The notes under the pieces were generated by a model. That model worked only from the letters and a program-made list of their open reading frames with translations, was not told the DNA's origin and searched no databases. 64,000 nucleotides of DNA, from assembly GCA_027604705.1 (NCBI GenBank), contig JADHYV010000029.1, forward strand, positions 220,794 to 284,793. The letters are read 5' to 3'. Positions 10,272-21,657 of the stretch are shown piece by piece. The position numbers were made by a program, and so were the translations under genes. Every line of letters starts with the position of its first letter. Position 1 is the first letter of the stretch. This DNA comes from Allomyces arbusculus (lineage: Eukaryota; Blastocladiomycota; Blastocladiomycetes; Blastocladiales; Blastocladiaceae).

Positions 10272-13016
10272 ATGTTCCCGCTGCCTTTGCTCCTGCTCGC
10301 GCAGCGCGAGCGCCTGCGCCGCCGCACGCATGCCGATGATGATCATGACAACGACAACTACGAACCGCCAAGGCTCGCTTCGACCGCCGCCAATGTGCTG
10401 CTCGCCAAGCTGCCCAAGGGCCACCACGCCAACCGCCACCTCTTTGCCCCGCTCGCCGACCTCGTCGAGAGCACACCCGTCGCGCACCCGATCCTCGACG
10501 CGGCTCTCGTCCACGCGCTGCACACTGTCCACCGTGTCGTCGACCCGCAGCACCGCGCATCTTCGACCGAATCCGACCATGCCTTTGCCGACCTCGATTG
10601 TGACCGTGCGCTCGCGCTCCTCCAAGCGCTGCTAGACCGTGTCGTGCAAGTTAACCCGCCCGAACCACTCGCGCTATTACGCCGGTTCCTTGCGACTGTT
10701 GCCGACCTCGACCTGGATTTACCCGACGATATGGTGCAGCAGCTCAACGAGTACTTTTACTCGTGGTTCCAGGCGCGGCACCACGCCGATTTCATCCCGC
10801 TTTTTGTCGCGTGGATGACGAGTCAGAACGGCCGCGTCCTGTCTCTATACGTGCGCGAATACGACTGGGGCGATCTGTTCACGCTCTTGCAAACGCGGTT
10901 CGATGCGGCCGCGCCGTTGCTCACGGCCATGGCGACCGTGTTACGCCGTGATCGTCATGGCGTGCGCGGCGCGTTTCTCGCGCAGGGTGGGGTCATGGTC
11001 GCCAAGTTGCTGCTGCGTCGTGTGCATCGTGACCCCAGGCATAAGCGCGACCTGCTCGTCATTCTGAACCTGTTCAAGGGACTCGTGCCGCGAAATGACG
11101 AACTTGACCAGGAGCAGGGTGTCGAGGACGAGGATGCTGATTCAGAGGACGACATACGAAACCTGTCGACTCGCCCATTCTCGTCCCGGACCAAGACGAC
11201 CCACACTTTGCGCCGATCGAGCACCAGCAGCAGCGCCACTTCCACCTCGTCCGGCACACCTCTACCACGCCGGCCTCGCCGTCCAGGCGCCGCGACCCTC
11301 CTCCCACGCGAATCACGCGCTCGTAAACCGCGTTACCCGCTCCCGGGGCCGCGCGGTACTGGCGGGACTAAGACCCCAACCGACGCCGAACCCGGCGACA
11401 CGACCGACGGCTCGCCGAGCCCTTCACGGCGCAAATCCATCGGCACGACCATGTCCCCACGGCGCACGACCGACGCACCCTCGCGCTCGTCACGCGCACT
11501 AACCCCACACTCGCCGTCATCGCGCGACCAATCGACGACCGATCTCGAACCGGTATCTAAAATCTCGTCCGCGTGTATGGCCTTACTCGCGCGGTTACGG
11601 TCCGGCACGCCGTGGTTTGACGACTTGCTCGCGTTCGTTTCCCGCGCGGCGCTTACGCTCGACGACGCGTTTGAGATTGCCGAACGGGTGCATGCGGCGT
11701 TGCGTGCGGTGCTCGACGACGCGCCCGATGCGCGCGAGTTGGTCGCGAGTGTGCAAGTGGCGGCAGTCGAGCGCGAGGACCCGGATTCGGACGCGGCCGA
11801 TTTGTTTGTCATGCAGTGCTTGCGCATCTTGCACGCGCTCGCGACGAATATCGACATTGGGTCGGCCACCGAGGTTGATTTGGCGGTGTCGCCGCCGACA
11901 TCCGTGCAACCGTCGCTCAACGAGAGTCTCAACGCGAGCCAGCGCGCCGGCGCTGGTACACGGCCCGCTTCCGCGTCCCTTGACACGTCCGGCTCCAGCA
12001 CCAAGCCTGGTAAGGGAAAAGACAAGCCCGCCGCGCAGCCAGACCTCTCAACTGCGGCGGGCCTCGCCGTTCTCCTCGCCGGCTCCCGCGCGCCGCAGGC
12101 GCCGCTCTACCGCCTCCCCACCCTCCCAAACAGCGACCCGGCGGCACTTTACGCCGCGCACTTTGCGGTCAAGTCCCGTCTCATCGATTTGGGGTTCCCC
12201 GATACGCTCATGATCTGTCTCGGCTCATATAATGTGGACGTGTTGCTGGCGACCGCTGCGGGGGTGCAGGCGTTCAGTGTGGATCCGGATGCGGGGAAGG
12301 CGATGCTGTGTTTGCAGTCGGAGAGTGCGACGGTGGGGCGAGAGGAGGGGGTGGATGGGAATGAGGAAAGGGGAGGGCCGGTGTCTCTTCCGTCGCGCGC
12401 GGCTGCGTTTACGTCCACTCTGTCGTTGGGCGCGTCAGAGTTTGATCTTTTTGGGGAGCCGATGGGTGCGGCGCGTGGAGAGGGGAAGGCAAAGAAGGGC
12501 GAGTCGAAAAAGGCATCGAAGCCGGGCACAACCAAGAAGAGCGTGTCGAAGACGGGCGCAGAGAAGCCAGGAAGCAAGGATGTCAAGACCCGACCAAGGT
12601 CAACATCATCGTCACGTCCCGCAGCGGCATCGAAGACGACCAAGCCGCCCGCCGGGACGAACGCCAAGTTGACCAAGTCGGCACGATCCACTCCTGCGCC
12701 ATCACGTCCGGCATCGGCCACTCCACGGCGGTCGCCGCAGCGCGGCTCGACCGCTCCCACCGTGCCATCTGCACCGTTACCGACCGTTCCCGTCGCAATC
12801 GCGCACTTGGCCCCGCGCCCGCTCGCGCCCGCGCACGAATGCGCACACGTACTCGACATGTTGCATGTCCTGCGACACTCGTACCATCCCGTCTTGCAGC
12901 GGCACGCGCGCGCAGCGTTCTGGTCGTTGTGCCGCGTCGGCACACGACGGACGAATCAAATTGCGTTGGAACTCGTGCAGGATGGGATTTGGGGGCGGAT
13001 TCTTGCTGGTGCATGA
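10272..13016 (+). CDS. Orphan protein with helical-repeat-like segments
   Basis: A single open frame of 914 residues from the ATG at 10272 (MFPLPLLLLAQRERLRRR). The frame is open further upstream, but only from non-ATG sequence and in weak context. Residues ~60-300 are Leu/Ala-rich and look alpha-helical, in the manner of ARM/HEAT-like repeats. A disordered Ser/Thr/Pro/Arg linker (~300-425) follows, then a second helical block (~430-560), a Lys/Ser/Thr-rich basic stretch (~735-840) and a C-terminal helical piece ending GIWGRILAGA. Wobble positions are strongly G/C and the frame is free of stops over 2.7 kb, so it is almost surely coding. I do not recognise the family. It converges with the lysidine synthase gene, with stops 205 bp apart. 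Confidence 0.7.
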   Translation: MFPLPLLLLAQRERLRRRTHADDDHDNDNYEPPRLASTAANVLLAKLPKGHHANRHLFAPLADLVESTPVAHPILDAALVHALHTVHRVVDPQHRASSTESDHAFADLDCDRALALLQALLDRVVQVNPPEPLALLRRFLATVADLDLDLPDDMVQQLNEYFYSWFQARHHADFIPLFVAWMTSQNGRVLSLYVREYDWGDLFTLLQTRFDAAAPLLTAMATVLRRDRHGVRGAFLAQGGVMVAKLLLRRVHRDPRHKRDLLVILNLFKGLVPRNDELDQEQGVEDEDADSEDDIRNLSTRPFSSRTKTTHTLRRSSTSSSATSTSSGTPLPRRPRRPGAATLLPRESRARKPRYPLPGPRGTGGTKTPTDAEPGDTTDGSPSPSRRKSIGTTMSPRRTTDAPSRSSRALTPHSPSSRDQSTTDLEPVSKISSACMALLARLRSGTPWFDDLLAFVSRAALTLDDAFEIAERVHAALRAVLDDAPDARELVASVQVAAVEREDPDSDAADLFVMQCLRILHALATNIDIGSATEVDLAVSPPTSVQPSLNESLNASQRAGAGTRPASASLDTSGSSTKPGKGKDKPAAQPDLSTAAGLAVLLAGSRAPQAPLYRLPTLPNSDPAALYAAHFAVKSRLIDLGFPDTLMICLGSYNVDVLLATAAGVQAFSVDPDAGKAMLCLQSESATVGREEGVDGNEERGGPVSLPSRAAAFTSTLSLGASEFDLFGEPMGAARGEGKAKKGESKKASKPGTTKKSVSKTGAEKPGSKDVKTRPRSTSSSRPAAASKTTKPPAGTNAKLTKSARSTPAPSRPASATPRRSPQRGSTAPTVPSAPLPTVPVAIAHLAPRPLAPAHECAHVLDMLHVLRHSYHPVLQRHARAAFWSLCRVGTRRTNQIALELVQDGIWGRILAGA

Positions 13017-13221
13017 GGTGAGACTGAAAGAACGAGACTGCAGGCTGGATTGGACGAATACATTTTGTTTGGATAACTAATTTGCCGTCGTCCTTTTGCC
13101 CAACTCGCCTCGTTTCGTATTGGAACAATGATCATGCTGCCAAAACCGAATTATACCGGAGAACGATAGGACACTAAAAAATACCCACCCAAACGACAAA
13201 AACCAACATGCACACCCTCAC

Positions 13222-15295
13222 CTAAGCCTCCTCGCCGCCAACCTTGATCAAGTTCTTGCGATGCTCCACCTGCACCGACAAGACATCCGGCGCAAAATTG
13301 ATACTTAAGCACGGAATGGCGACCACCGCGCCCAAGGGCGAATCCACCGTCGCTTTCGTGACCGCCACCCCTTTCCGTCCAGGCTTGACCCCTGCGGCCC
13401 CCTGGGTCACGGGCGTTGGTGGCCCACTCGCGCGCGCGATCCCCGCATAGTTTCTGTTCCGCACGGCGATTACGGGCACGACATACCGCCCAACAAACGG
13501 CATCTTGTACCGGAAATGCTCCCAGGCGCGGCGGAACTGCGCCCACGCCGGGTGCACGTGCCGCCGCTGGAAGACGCCGGAGAGCGCCATTTCATCCTGC
13601 TGGTCAAAGTACCGCACAATCACTTCGAGGTCGTCGGACCCGGCGGTCGGGGACGGGTGCTCGCGCAGGGTTCTGCGCTCGGCGCGGTCGGGGCCCTCAG
13701 TGACGACGTCGATGGGCGGGACCCCATCAGTGGTGGACGCGACAGGCACGGTCATATTGCGCACGCGGTCAATGGGTAAATGCTGCACGAGCGACCGGTA
13801 AAACTCGCGCAAGTGCGCGTCCTCGTCGTGTTTGCTCAACACGGGCGCACCGAGCGTCACAAAGAACCGTGTATCGAACAGGACTGTCTGCCCTTGGACC
13901 AGCGGGATCCGGTCGCGCGCGCGCACCGCCGAGAGGGGCGGACTGCGCACGATAATCCAATTCCCGACTCCGTTGCGGTCCGGCCGTGGCGGAAGCACTA
14001 ACGACTTCGAAATCGTCATGGCCTTGTACTCGCCCTGGTGCGGCGGACGCACCCACCGCGTCCGTGGCCGCTGGCTGGCAGTGCCACGGTTGGGAGAGTC
14101 GTCGGCGAGCCCGTAGTAGTAGTATCCGGCCATGACGTCGCGCACGTGCGCGACGGCGCCGAGCGGCGGTGGGTAGTGCCCGCAGTCGACCCACCGGACG
14201 AGGTTCGACAGGACCGAGTTGGCGAGGTGCGGCCGGTGGAACCAGTGATCCGGCTGGGTCGCGAGGTGCGGCAAGTGCAGGAACGCCGAGCCCGTGAGCG
14301 GGTCGGTCAGCGCCGATTTCTCGAGCACCGCCTTGGTGTGTGCGTTGGCAGCCGCACTGTACTCGGCCACGTGAGAACAGAACTTGACCAAGTTCTCTTC
14401 AGACAAGAGCGGTGACGAATTCGGGTCCTTGTGCACGATCTTCAGCACGTCGCGCAAGACGTTGCGCTGGTAGGCCATTTGCGCGTTCATCGGGTCGTGT
14501 TCCACGGGCACGTCGAGTTCGCGGCACGTTTCCTCGAGCTGAACCTTGGGCACCGACAAAAGCGGGCGCACGACCTGGATGTCGCGGTCGTGCGGGTGCA
14601 AGATCACGGGCATTTCGCTGACCGTCTGCATCCCGCCGAGCCCGCCGAGACCAGACGCGCGCGTCAGGCGATAGAGAATCGTTTCGATCTGGTCGTTGCG
14701 GTGCTGCCCGAGGAAGAGCCGAGTCGCGCCGGCATTACGAGTCGCGTGCGCGAGGAGACGGTACCGCACAGAGCGCGCACGTTCTTCGATTTGGGCAGTG
14801 GACAGTTCAGAGACGGGCCGGTCCCAATCGGCCGTGACGATTTCCGACGAGATGCCTAATGTGCGCGCGAGCGGCATCAGTATTCTGAATCGAGTGTGGC
14901 TAGCAGCACGAGCAATAAGCACGTCGCAGCGTACCTTGCGACTTGATGAACGAGTGCACGCGCTGTGCCTCTTCGGTGCTGTCGTCGCGCAGCTTGTGGT
15001 CGACGGTGATCGCGTGCACGCGGCCCGGGGCCCACTTGTTCAGGAGCAGTAGCAGCGCCATGGAATCAGGGCCGCCTGACACGCCGACCGCTACATGTCA
15101 CGACCAACAAGTGATGGCCGTTGATTGTCGGGTCAGCGATCACGAACCGAACACCGACACTTGCTTTCATGGCCAAATCAAGGCTTTACCGAGGCGCTCT
15201 GTCGGCCCAATCGGAATGGTGCGCATCAGTCGCGCAAAATCAGCGAGCGTCAGCGCCGATACCCGGGCCGCCGCTGTTGCTGCTGACGTGGCCAT
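13222..15295 (-). CDS. tRNA(Ile)-lysidine synthase, probably mitochondrial
   Basis: Three exons (15190-15295, 14935-15090, 13222-14855; introns of 99 and 79 bp) encode 631 residues. The splice at 15091-15189 rebuilds the PP-loop ATPase motif: LAVGVSGGPDSM, with SGGPDS at residues 40-45. Downstream are the family marks AITVDHKLR, LGQHRNDQIETILYRLTRASG and LHPHDRDIQVVRPLL. The enzyme attaches lysine to C34 of a CAU-anticodon tRNA-Ile so that it reads AUA; in eukaryotes this is an organellar need. The first 35 residues are rich in Ala, Ser, Thr and Arg and poor in acidic residues, compatible with a mitochondrial targeting peptide. The long C-terminal half (about residues 300-631) is less familiar. 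The second acceptor was moved to CATTAG (14856-14861) because only that keeps frame. Confidence 0.88.
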
Positions 15296-15835
15296 GGCGG
15301 GACGGTGGTCCAAAAGTCGAGCTCCTTGCAGGCGGCTGGTCAGCAGCGAGTTGGTGATCCGAGAGCAAAGCGCAAACTAGCGCAATTTCCAGAGCCGTTG
15401 AACAATTCTTGACCCTGAACTTGTCTCGAACTGCGGTGTGCTGCTGGTCCTTGAAGTTGCTGGTAGTCGGTTCAGGGAAATGAGAGGAGGATTGCTGCCT
15501 CGACGGTTGATCAGTCCAAGCTACATGTTGTGACCTGTGATCGCTTGCCGCTGCTTGCTGCACGTGAACGAAATGAGATTTACCAATGGTCTGGTCAGCC
15601 CCAGGTCAGTCTGGTGAAGTTCAAGTCTTTCGGTGCTTTCACTGCCCAGATCCTTCCCGTCCCAGAAGCGCTTCCAAAGACTACAACCGTGCTCAGGAAG
15701 GCAAATATATATAATGGCGTGTCACTTGTTCCGGGACCCACGCTCTTGGGGTATTTCTCGCTGCGGTCCCGCCGGCCCCGCTCCCTTTGATTCCCGACAA
15801 TAAAAATACATGGTCAAGCAAAATCAAAAGCAACA
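15296..15835. other. Intergenic between lysidine synthase and antiporter genes
   Basis: 540 bp, both neighbours on the minus strand. It must hold the lysidine synthase promoter and the antiporter 3' end. It is less GC-rich than coding sequence; nothing else was recognised. Confidence 0.4.
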
Positions 15836-17736
15836 TCACGCCCATGGACTCGTCGGCGCCGAGACCTTCGTCCACGTCCTGCGCGCAACGATGGCCATGG
15901 CCGCGGGCCCGACGACCGTGCACAGCACAATCGCCCACATGGCCACCAAAAACGGCTCCTCGCCCAGCAACTCGACACTGCCCGTGGTCCCGGCCGCGTA
16001 CGCGAGTTGCGCGATCACGATCCCAATTTCGCCTCGCGCGATCAGGCCCAGGCCGAGCAGGGTGGCCGCAGAGACACGCACGTCCATGAGCGTGTCGTAG
16101 TCGTCGGTCGAAGTGGTGGCGGCGGACTGCGACTCGATGGTGGAGAGGGTCGTGGGGGTGTCGGTGGATCGTGTCGTGGGAGTGGAGACATCGGGGGTGG
16201 GTGCCGGGAGTGATGGGGATGGGGATGGAGATGGGGACGGTGGAGCACTTGCGCGCGTTCGGCAGAGGAGCGCATCGAGCAGGACAACGACGGGACCGAC
16301 GAGGGCTTTGGAGAGGGCCATGAGCACGGCGTAGACGAGGCCGCGCCAGAGAATCGTTGGTTTCCACAGGCCACCAATTGGAATGGCTGCAAGGGAAGGA
16401 TGGTAATGGTCAGCCAGTCATTTGTTTAGGGCGAGGTTCACGTCACGTTCCCAGAAAAAGAACACGCACCGCTCCCCATGGACGCGAAAAATAAGGGTGC
16501 CATGACGCCGTTCTTGAGCGGCGCCAACGCCAGTACAAACACGCCCTCGAATGTCTCGTCGAGCATCAGGTCGGCATCCTTTCGTGGCGGGTGCGGCTCC
16601 GACCCGGGCACGCCCTCGTCGTCGACGGGGGTTGCGCTGCACAGCAAGATCCCTGCGAGGAACGCGCCAAGCAAGTTGGACGCGCCCGCGAGATTGGCTC
16701 CAGCGACAAGCCCCGCCAGCACGCAGACGAGAATCATGACCATTGCGTAAATCCGGTTCGTCTGCGTCCACGACGTGAGCCGCGGCGCAACAAACTTGCG
16801 AAACGCCGGAACCAGCACGTAGTGCCCAAGCACCGGCACGAGCACAGCGAGCGCGACCGACGCGACGAGCGGGCGCGCGACGATCCAGGAGAATGCCGTA
16901 TCCTTGACGTTCAAGGTACCGGCGCCGCTGAGCGACGTGATGATGCCGAGCATGACGAGCGCGACCACGTCATCAATGAGACTGGCCGAGACGAGCACGG
17001 TGCCGAGGCGCGTTTGAATGGGTTGCCGCGCATCGGCGGGCGGGTCGGGCTTGGGGTTCAGGGATGCTGGCGTGGTCCGGCCGCTGCCGGTGGACGCTCT
17101 CCTGGCGCGAGCCGTTTCGGTGGCGTTGCGGAACGCGACAAAGGCCGTGCCGAGACTGGTCGAGCTGAGCGCGGCGCCCGCGGCAAAGGCTTGCAGCAGC
17201 GGGTACCCAAACGCGAGGTGCAGTAAGAGAATCGACAGGGCGATGGGCGTGACGATCCCCGTAAGTGCTGCGGCGAGCGACAGGGGCAGGTTCGACAGCA
17301 GCAGCGTGGGGTGGATGGTGAGGCCGCCTATTCGATTGGCGAAACAAAAAGGGGCCGACGTGTCACGATCAGAGCATGGGCCATGATGATCAAATGATGC
17401 CAAGCCAAGAGCGCCAGGCAGCGCAGCGTGTTCTCGAAGCCGAATGGAGCCCGTTGCACCGGCACCACCAACCGTGACGAACAACGCACCTTCAAACACA
17501 ATCAGCAACAGGCCCACGTCGCCAAGCATGCGAAACGTGGCCTGCCAGTCGTCGGTGAGCAGCGCGAGCAGCGGTGTGCCGTAGATGGCGCCCGTCACCA
17601 TTTCGCCCACCATGCCGGCGTAAAGCAGCCAGTCGAGGGCGATGCGCGCGGCATTGAGCAAAAACAGGAACGAGGCGAGAATGGCGAGCTGGTTGAGCCC
17701 TGCCTCGTGGTAGGGCGAGAAGCGTGCCGTGCTCAT
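15836..17736 (-). CDS. Monovalent cation:proton antiporter (CPA/KefB-like)
   Basis: Three exons (17490-17736, 16470-17327, 15836-16386; introns of 162 and 83 bp) give 551 residues beginning MSTARF. About twelve hydrophobic segments are visible. Family marks are VGEMVTGAIYGTPLL, the first splice that joins VFEG/GLTIHPTLLL, the core aspartates in SASLIDDVVALVML and the second splice into SAIPIGGLWKPTILWRGLVY. A Ser/Pro/Thr-rich cytosolic insert lies near residue 400, and RGEIGIVIAQLAY follows. The protein should exchange Na+ or K+ for H+ across a membrane; substrate and compartment cannot be told from the sequence. The start is the first ATG before the first hydrophobic helix. Confidence 0.85.
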
Positions 17737-18840
17737 AATGGAGGTCGCAGGGTCACGGTCGCGGTGGAACAAGGACTGGCCAAGCTAACAAAAGGTGGTG
17801 GGCGTGGACGGCTGGATGGTGGTATGGACCATGCGGTGGCGAGACAAGGGACGATGGGGCCGTCGAGCGCGGAGGGGGTTGAGTTTGTTGGTGTTGGATG
17901 GGCGGCGAGAGAAGGGAGCGCGGGATCGCTATCCATTCTGTGCAGGGCAGGTCGTGCGGACGAGTGACGAGTAGTAGTGGGGGCGCTGCGGCAGCGAGCA
18001 AGGCGCGGGTGGTTGGCTTGGCGGATGAAGATGCGGGCGCGGGGATGTGGTGTCGTGTTGCCTGTTGCCGTGCTTGCCAGCGCAACAGACGGGCGGCCGG
18101 ACCAAGAGCGCGCAGGAGCTCGTAACAAGGTGGAGTGTGGCGGTTTGCTTTGGCGCAGGCGCTCGCAGTTTCTTTCGAGAACACATCGATGCAGGCACCA
18201 CGTGAGCGAGAGGGCAGACGCATGTAGGTTCTGTTTCGAGAACCGTTCCAGATCACGTCTCTCGACGGCCAAATGAAATTTGTTCGTGATAAATACGAAA
18301 GAAGTAATGAAACGCCACGCACGACCCCTGCCGTTGGCCACGCATCCATCATCAATCTGGCCGAATCACCACAACCAAAGAATGCCGGCGCCGTAGGATG
18401 CAAAACGAACCGGACCTGGCCAGACTGCCTTGGCTGACGAGGGGATGAAAGTGAAGGGTCTGAGCGGAGCTGTCGTCGCCCAAACATAATGCCGATGCGG
18501 ATGTGGACTCTTCACGCCTTGCCGCAACGATGGCTTGATCCTTCACCCGTTGCTGACAAATGATGCTCTCAACAATGCTCGAACAATAATTACATCAGGT
18601 TCTACCATTCAAATGGATTCTATAAAATGCAAATCACCAACACACGTCTCGGCTCGCCGCACCAAATGATCGCAGGCGGCCATGGCACAAAATTGGGATG
18701 GATGGGGAGGGGAAGGCAGGGGTGGGGTGGTCTCCTCGACGACGCGAGTGATTCAAAACGAGTAACAAACGCCCAATCAGCAAGAGGAATAAAAAGGCAA
18801 ACAACACTTGACTCGATAGGCACACGACCCACGCCGCTCC
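17737..18840. other. Intergenic between antiporter and symporter genes
   Basis: About 1.1 kb between two minus-strand genes. It should hold the antiporter promoter (near 17.7-18.3 kb) and the 3' untranslated region of the symporter. The segment 18530-18800 is AT-richer. No gene was recognised. Confidence 0.4.
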
Positions 18841-20327
18841 TTACTCCAAGTCGCCCGCGTGCGTCGGCAACACCGGCTTCTCCTCGAGCAGCTTGTTGTC
18901 GTCGTCGGCACCAATCGACGACTCGTCGTCGCCCGTGCGGAACTGGCCCTCCCACTTCGCCACGACCACGGTCGCGATACAGTTACCCGTCAAGTTGATG
19001 GCGGTACGCGCCATGTCCATGAACGCATCGACGGCGAGAATCACCAAGATACCTTCTTGCGGCAGCCCAAACGCCGAGCACGTCGACGCGAGAATGACGA
19101 GCGAGGCGCGCGGCACGGCAGCAACACCCTTGGAGACGAGCATGAGCGTGACCATCATCAGCAGCTGCGTGCCAAACGACTGCTCAACACCCGCGGCCTG
19201 TGCGACGAACCGCGACGCAAGCGCCAAGTGCAACGTCGTGCCGTCCAAGTTAAACGAGTAGCCCGTCGGCATGACGAACGCGACAATGCCCATAGGCACG
19301 CCAAACGCGTGCATGTGTTCCATGGCCATGGGCAAGGCCGACTCGGACGAGGCCGTTGAGAAGGCGAGCAGGACCGGCTCGTAGATGGCACGCGCAAACT
19401 CGAGCGGGTTCACGCGAATGATGAGCAGGACCGGCACGAGCACGATGAGCACAAAGACGACGAGCGTGCCGTAGAGCGTGCCGACGAGCACACCGAGCCG
19501 CGCAATCACGCCAAACCCGTTCGTGCCAATGACCGACATGAGCGCACCCATGATGCCAATCGGTGCGAGCAACATGACAATCCACGTCACTTGGAACATG
19601 ATCTATCCGCAACGACAAAGAGAGCGTCAGTTCATCGGTCCTCTCCACCCGAAAACACGAGCGTGGGGTGGGAGAGATGAGAACAGTCGAAACGCACTTC
19701 GGACAGCGCTGCGCACCACTTGACCATGACCTGGCGGTGATGGCGCTTCACCCAAAGAATACCAATCGAGAACACGATGGCCGAAACAACAATCCCGAGC
19801 GTCTCGTTGTTGGCCGCGGCCTCGAAGAACGACTGCGGAATAATCTTCTCGATTTCCTTGTCGATCGTCAAGTCGCCCGCCGACTTGGTGACCGACGCGT
19901 CGAGCGACTTCCCCTTGGCCGACGACAAGTCGACCCCCGACCCAGGTTGGACAAGGTTGGCCGCGCCGAGACCGAGGAACAATGCAATCGTCGTGATGAC
20001 TTCAAAATAGACAATCGACTTGATGAAGAGACGGCCGACGCGAGCGAGATCGTCGCCATGGCCCGCGATCCCAACGACCAGCGTCGAGAAAATCAGCGGC
20101 GTGATCAGCGCTTTGACGCCACGCAGGAACATGGTCGACATGAGTTTCCCGGCGTGCACGCCGCTTGGGCCGGCGAGACCGCCAACGAGCAGACCGAGCG
20201 CCATGCCCAGGAAAATGAAGTGCGTCAAAGTCGCCTTTTGCTTGATCTTTTGCCACATGGTCGTGGGGGGCGATGCCTTGGCCGCACCCGCGGCCTCGAA
20301 CGAGCCCGTATCGAGATCCTTGGTCAT
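18841..20327 (-). CDS. Dicarboxylate/amino acid:cation symporter (DAACS/SLC1 family)
   Basis: Two exons (19698-20327 and 18841-19602; 95-bp intron with donor GTGCGT and acceptor GATAG) encode 463 residues. The splice rebuilds ALSEIMFQVTWIVMLLAPIG. Diagnostic stretches are the re-entrant-loop segment SFNLDGTTLHLALA and the TM8-region INLTGNCIATVVVAKWEGQF, both typical of glutamate/aspartate and C4-dicarboxylate symporters. The serine-rich motif corresponds to FSTASSESALPMAM. These carriers import acidic amino acids or dicarboxylates with Na+ or H+. The sequence looks close to bacterial GltP/DctA-type members. The short N-terminus (MTKDLDTGSFEAAG) has no signal peptide, as is normal for the family. 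Confidence 0.92.
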
Positions 20328-21657
20328 GGTCGTTGCGCGGGAGATCAGTGGGCGCGGAGCAGGTGTAAGTGGAGTGAGGGAGCGAGCGAGCGAGCAAGGG
20401 ATCCGGGCAAAGGAGGGCTCTTGATCGTGCGCAAGAAGCTGGAGCGTGCCCCGGCAGCTGGTGGAGAAGAACGACGGATAGAAGAGCTCGCCGACCGGAG
20501 GGCGGGCGGGCCCTTTTATCGTCGTCGGCAAGGACTCTGTACCTCTCTTTGTCCGCGAGGACGTGCGCGCGTTGGCTTCCGCTGCGGGCGTGCGCTCGCG
20601 CGCTGTGCGCCACCACTGGGTCCCGGAGGCCAAGGACGTGGGCGCGTACGAGCGGCCATCGCTGGCGGCTGGCGATTCAATGTTGGTCGTCGTGAACACG
20701 GACCAAATGACCTGCGCAACGGCTGGTGGAGTAGAGGAACGACCCGGTGACCGCGGTCGCCAGATGGGCGCCACACGGTCCGTTTCAACGATGTCGAGAT
20801 CGCCACAGGACGCAGGTCGGTTGCTCTTCGGAGAGGACGAAGAAACCATGACTGTGGCGAAGATTGGGGGGTTCTGGAGCGGTTGACGCTGAAGCGAGGC
20901 GTCAGGCGCGGGCGTGGGTGTCGTCGGCAGTGTTTAGGAAAAAGTCATTTCGTCGCACAAACTGCCGGGTCACGGGCCCCTGCCTGCGTTGGCGACGACA
21001 GGCGACGAACAACTCGACGCGCGCTCAAGCAACGCAAAATCTCATTTCAGGGCCGTTCTCTGGGCCGATGGCCTGCGTCTGCTGTTTACCCATAAATACA
21101 TCTGTGGCGGTCGGGCCACGAACAACTCGCGCGCAACTGGTCGATTCATTCATCGACGACGTCGACAATGCCCATGATCAACCTTGTTCTCCGTTCTGTG
21201 CCGATGCTGTCGGTCGGTGGACAAGAGCAATGGTCATGGGATGGCTGCCGCCAAAGTGCTCGAGATGCCGCGCTGCGCGCGCTGCTGCAGTTGCGCGGTC
21301 AGGAGTACGATTCCGAAGGAGTGTTCGAGCGGGAAGAACTGGAAGCGAGCGGAGGAGGTCGACGGGCCGGTCGCTCACCGAGGAGGAAAACCACGCGCTG
21401 GCGGCGCGGACTGACGCTGACTGTACCGACGGGCGACGAGCGCCAACCGAGGTCGGGTGAGGAAGGATGAAAAGGACTGAAAAGCGAGCCAGTGGCCGAG
21501 TGCTGCGATCTTGTCTCGCGGCCGTCTCGCAAACGCACACCGCGACGCGCCGTTCGACCTCTGCACCAGGCGCGGCCATCTTCCAGCAACCGCACGTAGA
21601 TGCGACCCACACGCGCTGTCCAGTATCCTGCAAGCGCCAGCGCCCAACTCCCCGCAC
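20328..21657. other. Divergent promoter region, symporter / orphan gene
   Basis: 1.3 kb between divergent starts. It contains only short frames that shift every 100-300 bp. No RNA gene or element was recognised. Confidence 0.4.

Noticed and set aside
19668-20750. 360-residue plus frame opposite the symporter gene
   Set aside because: It lies antisense to well-supported symporter exons; its Arg-rich composition marks it as a shadow frame.
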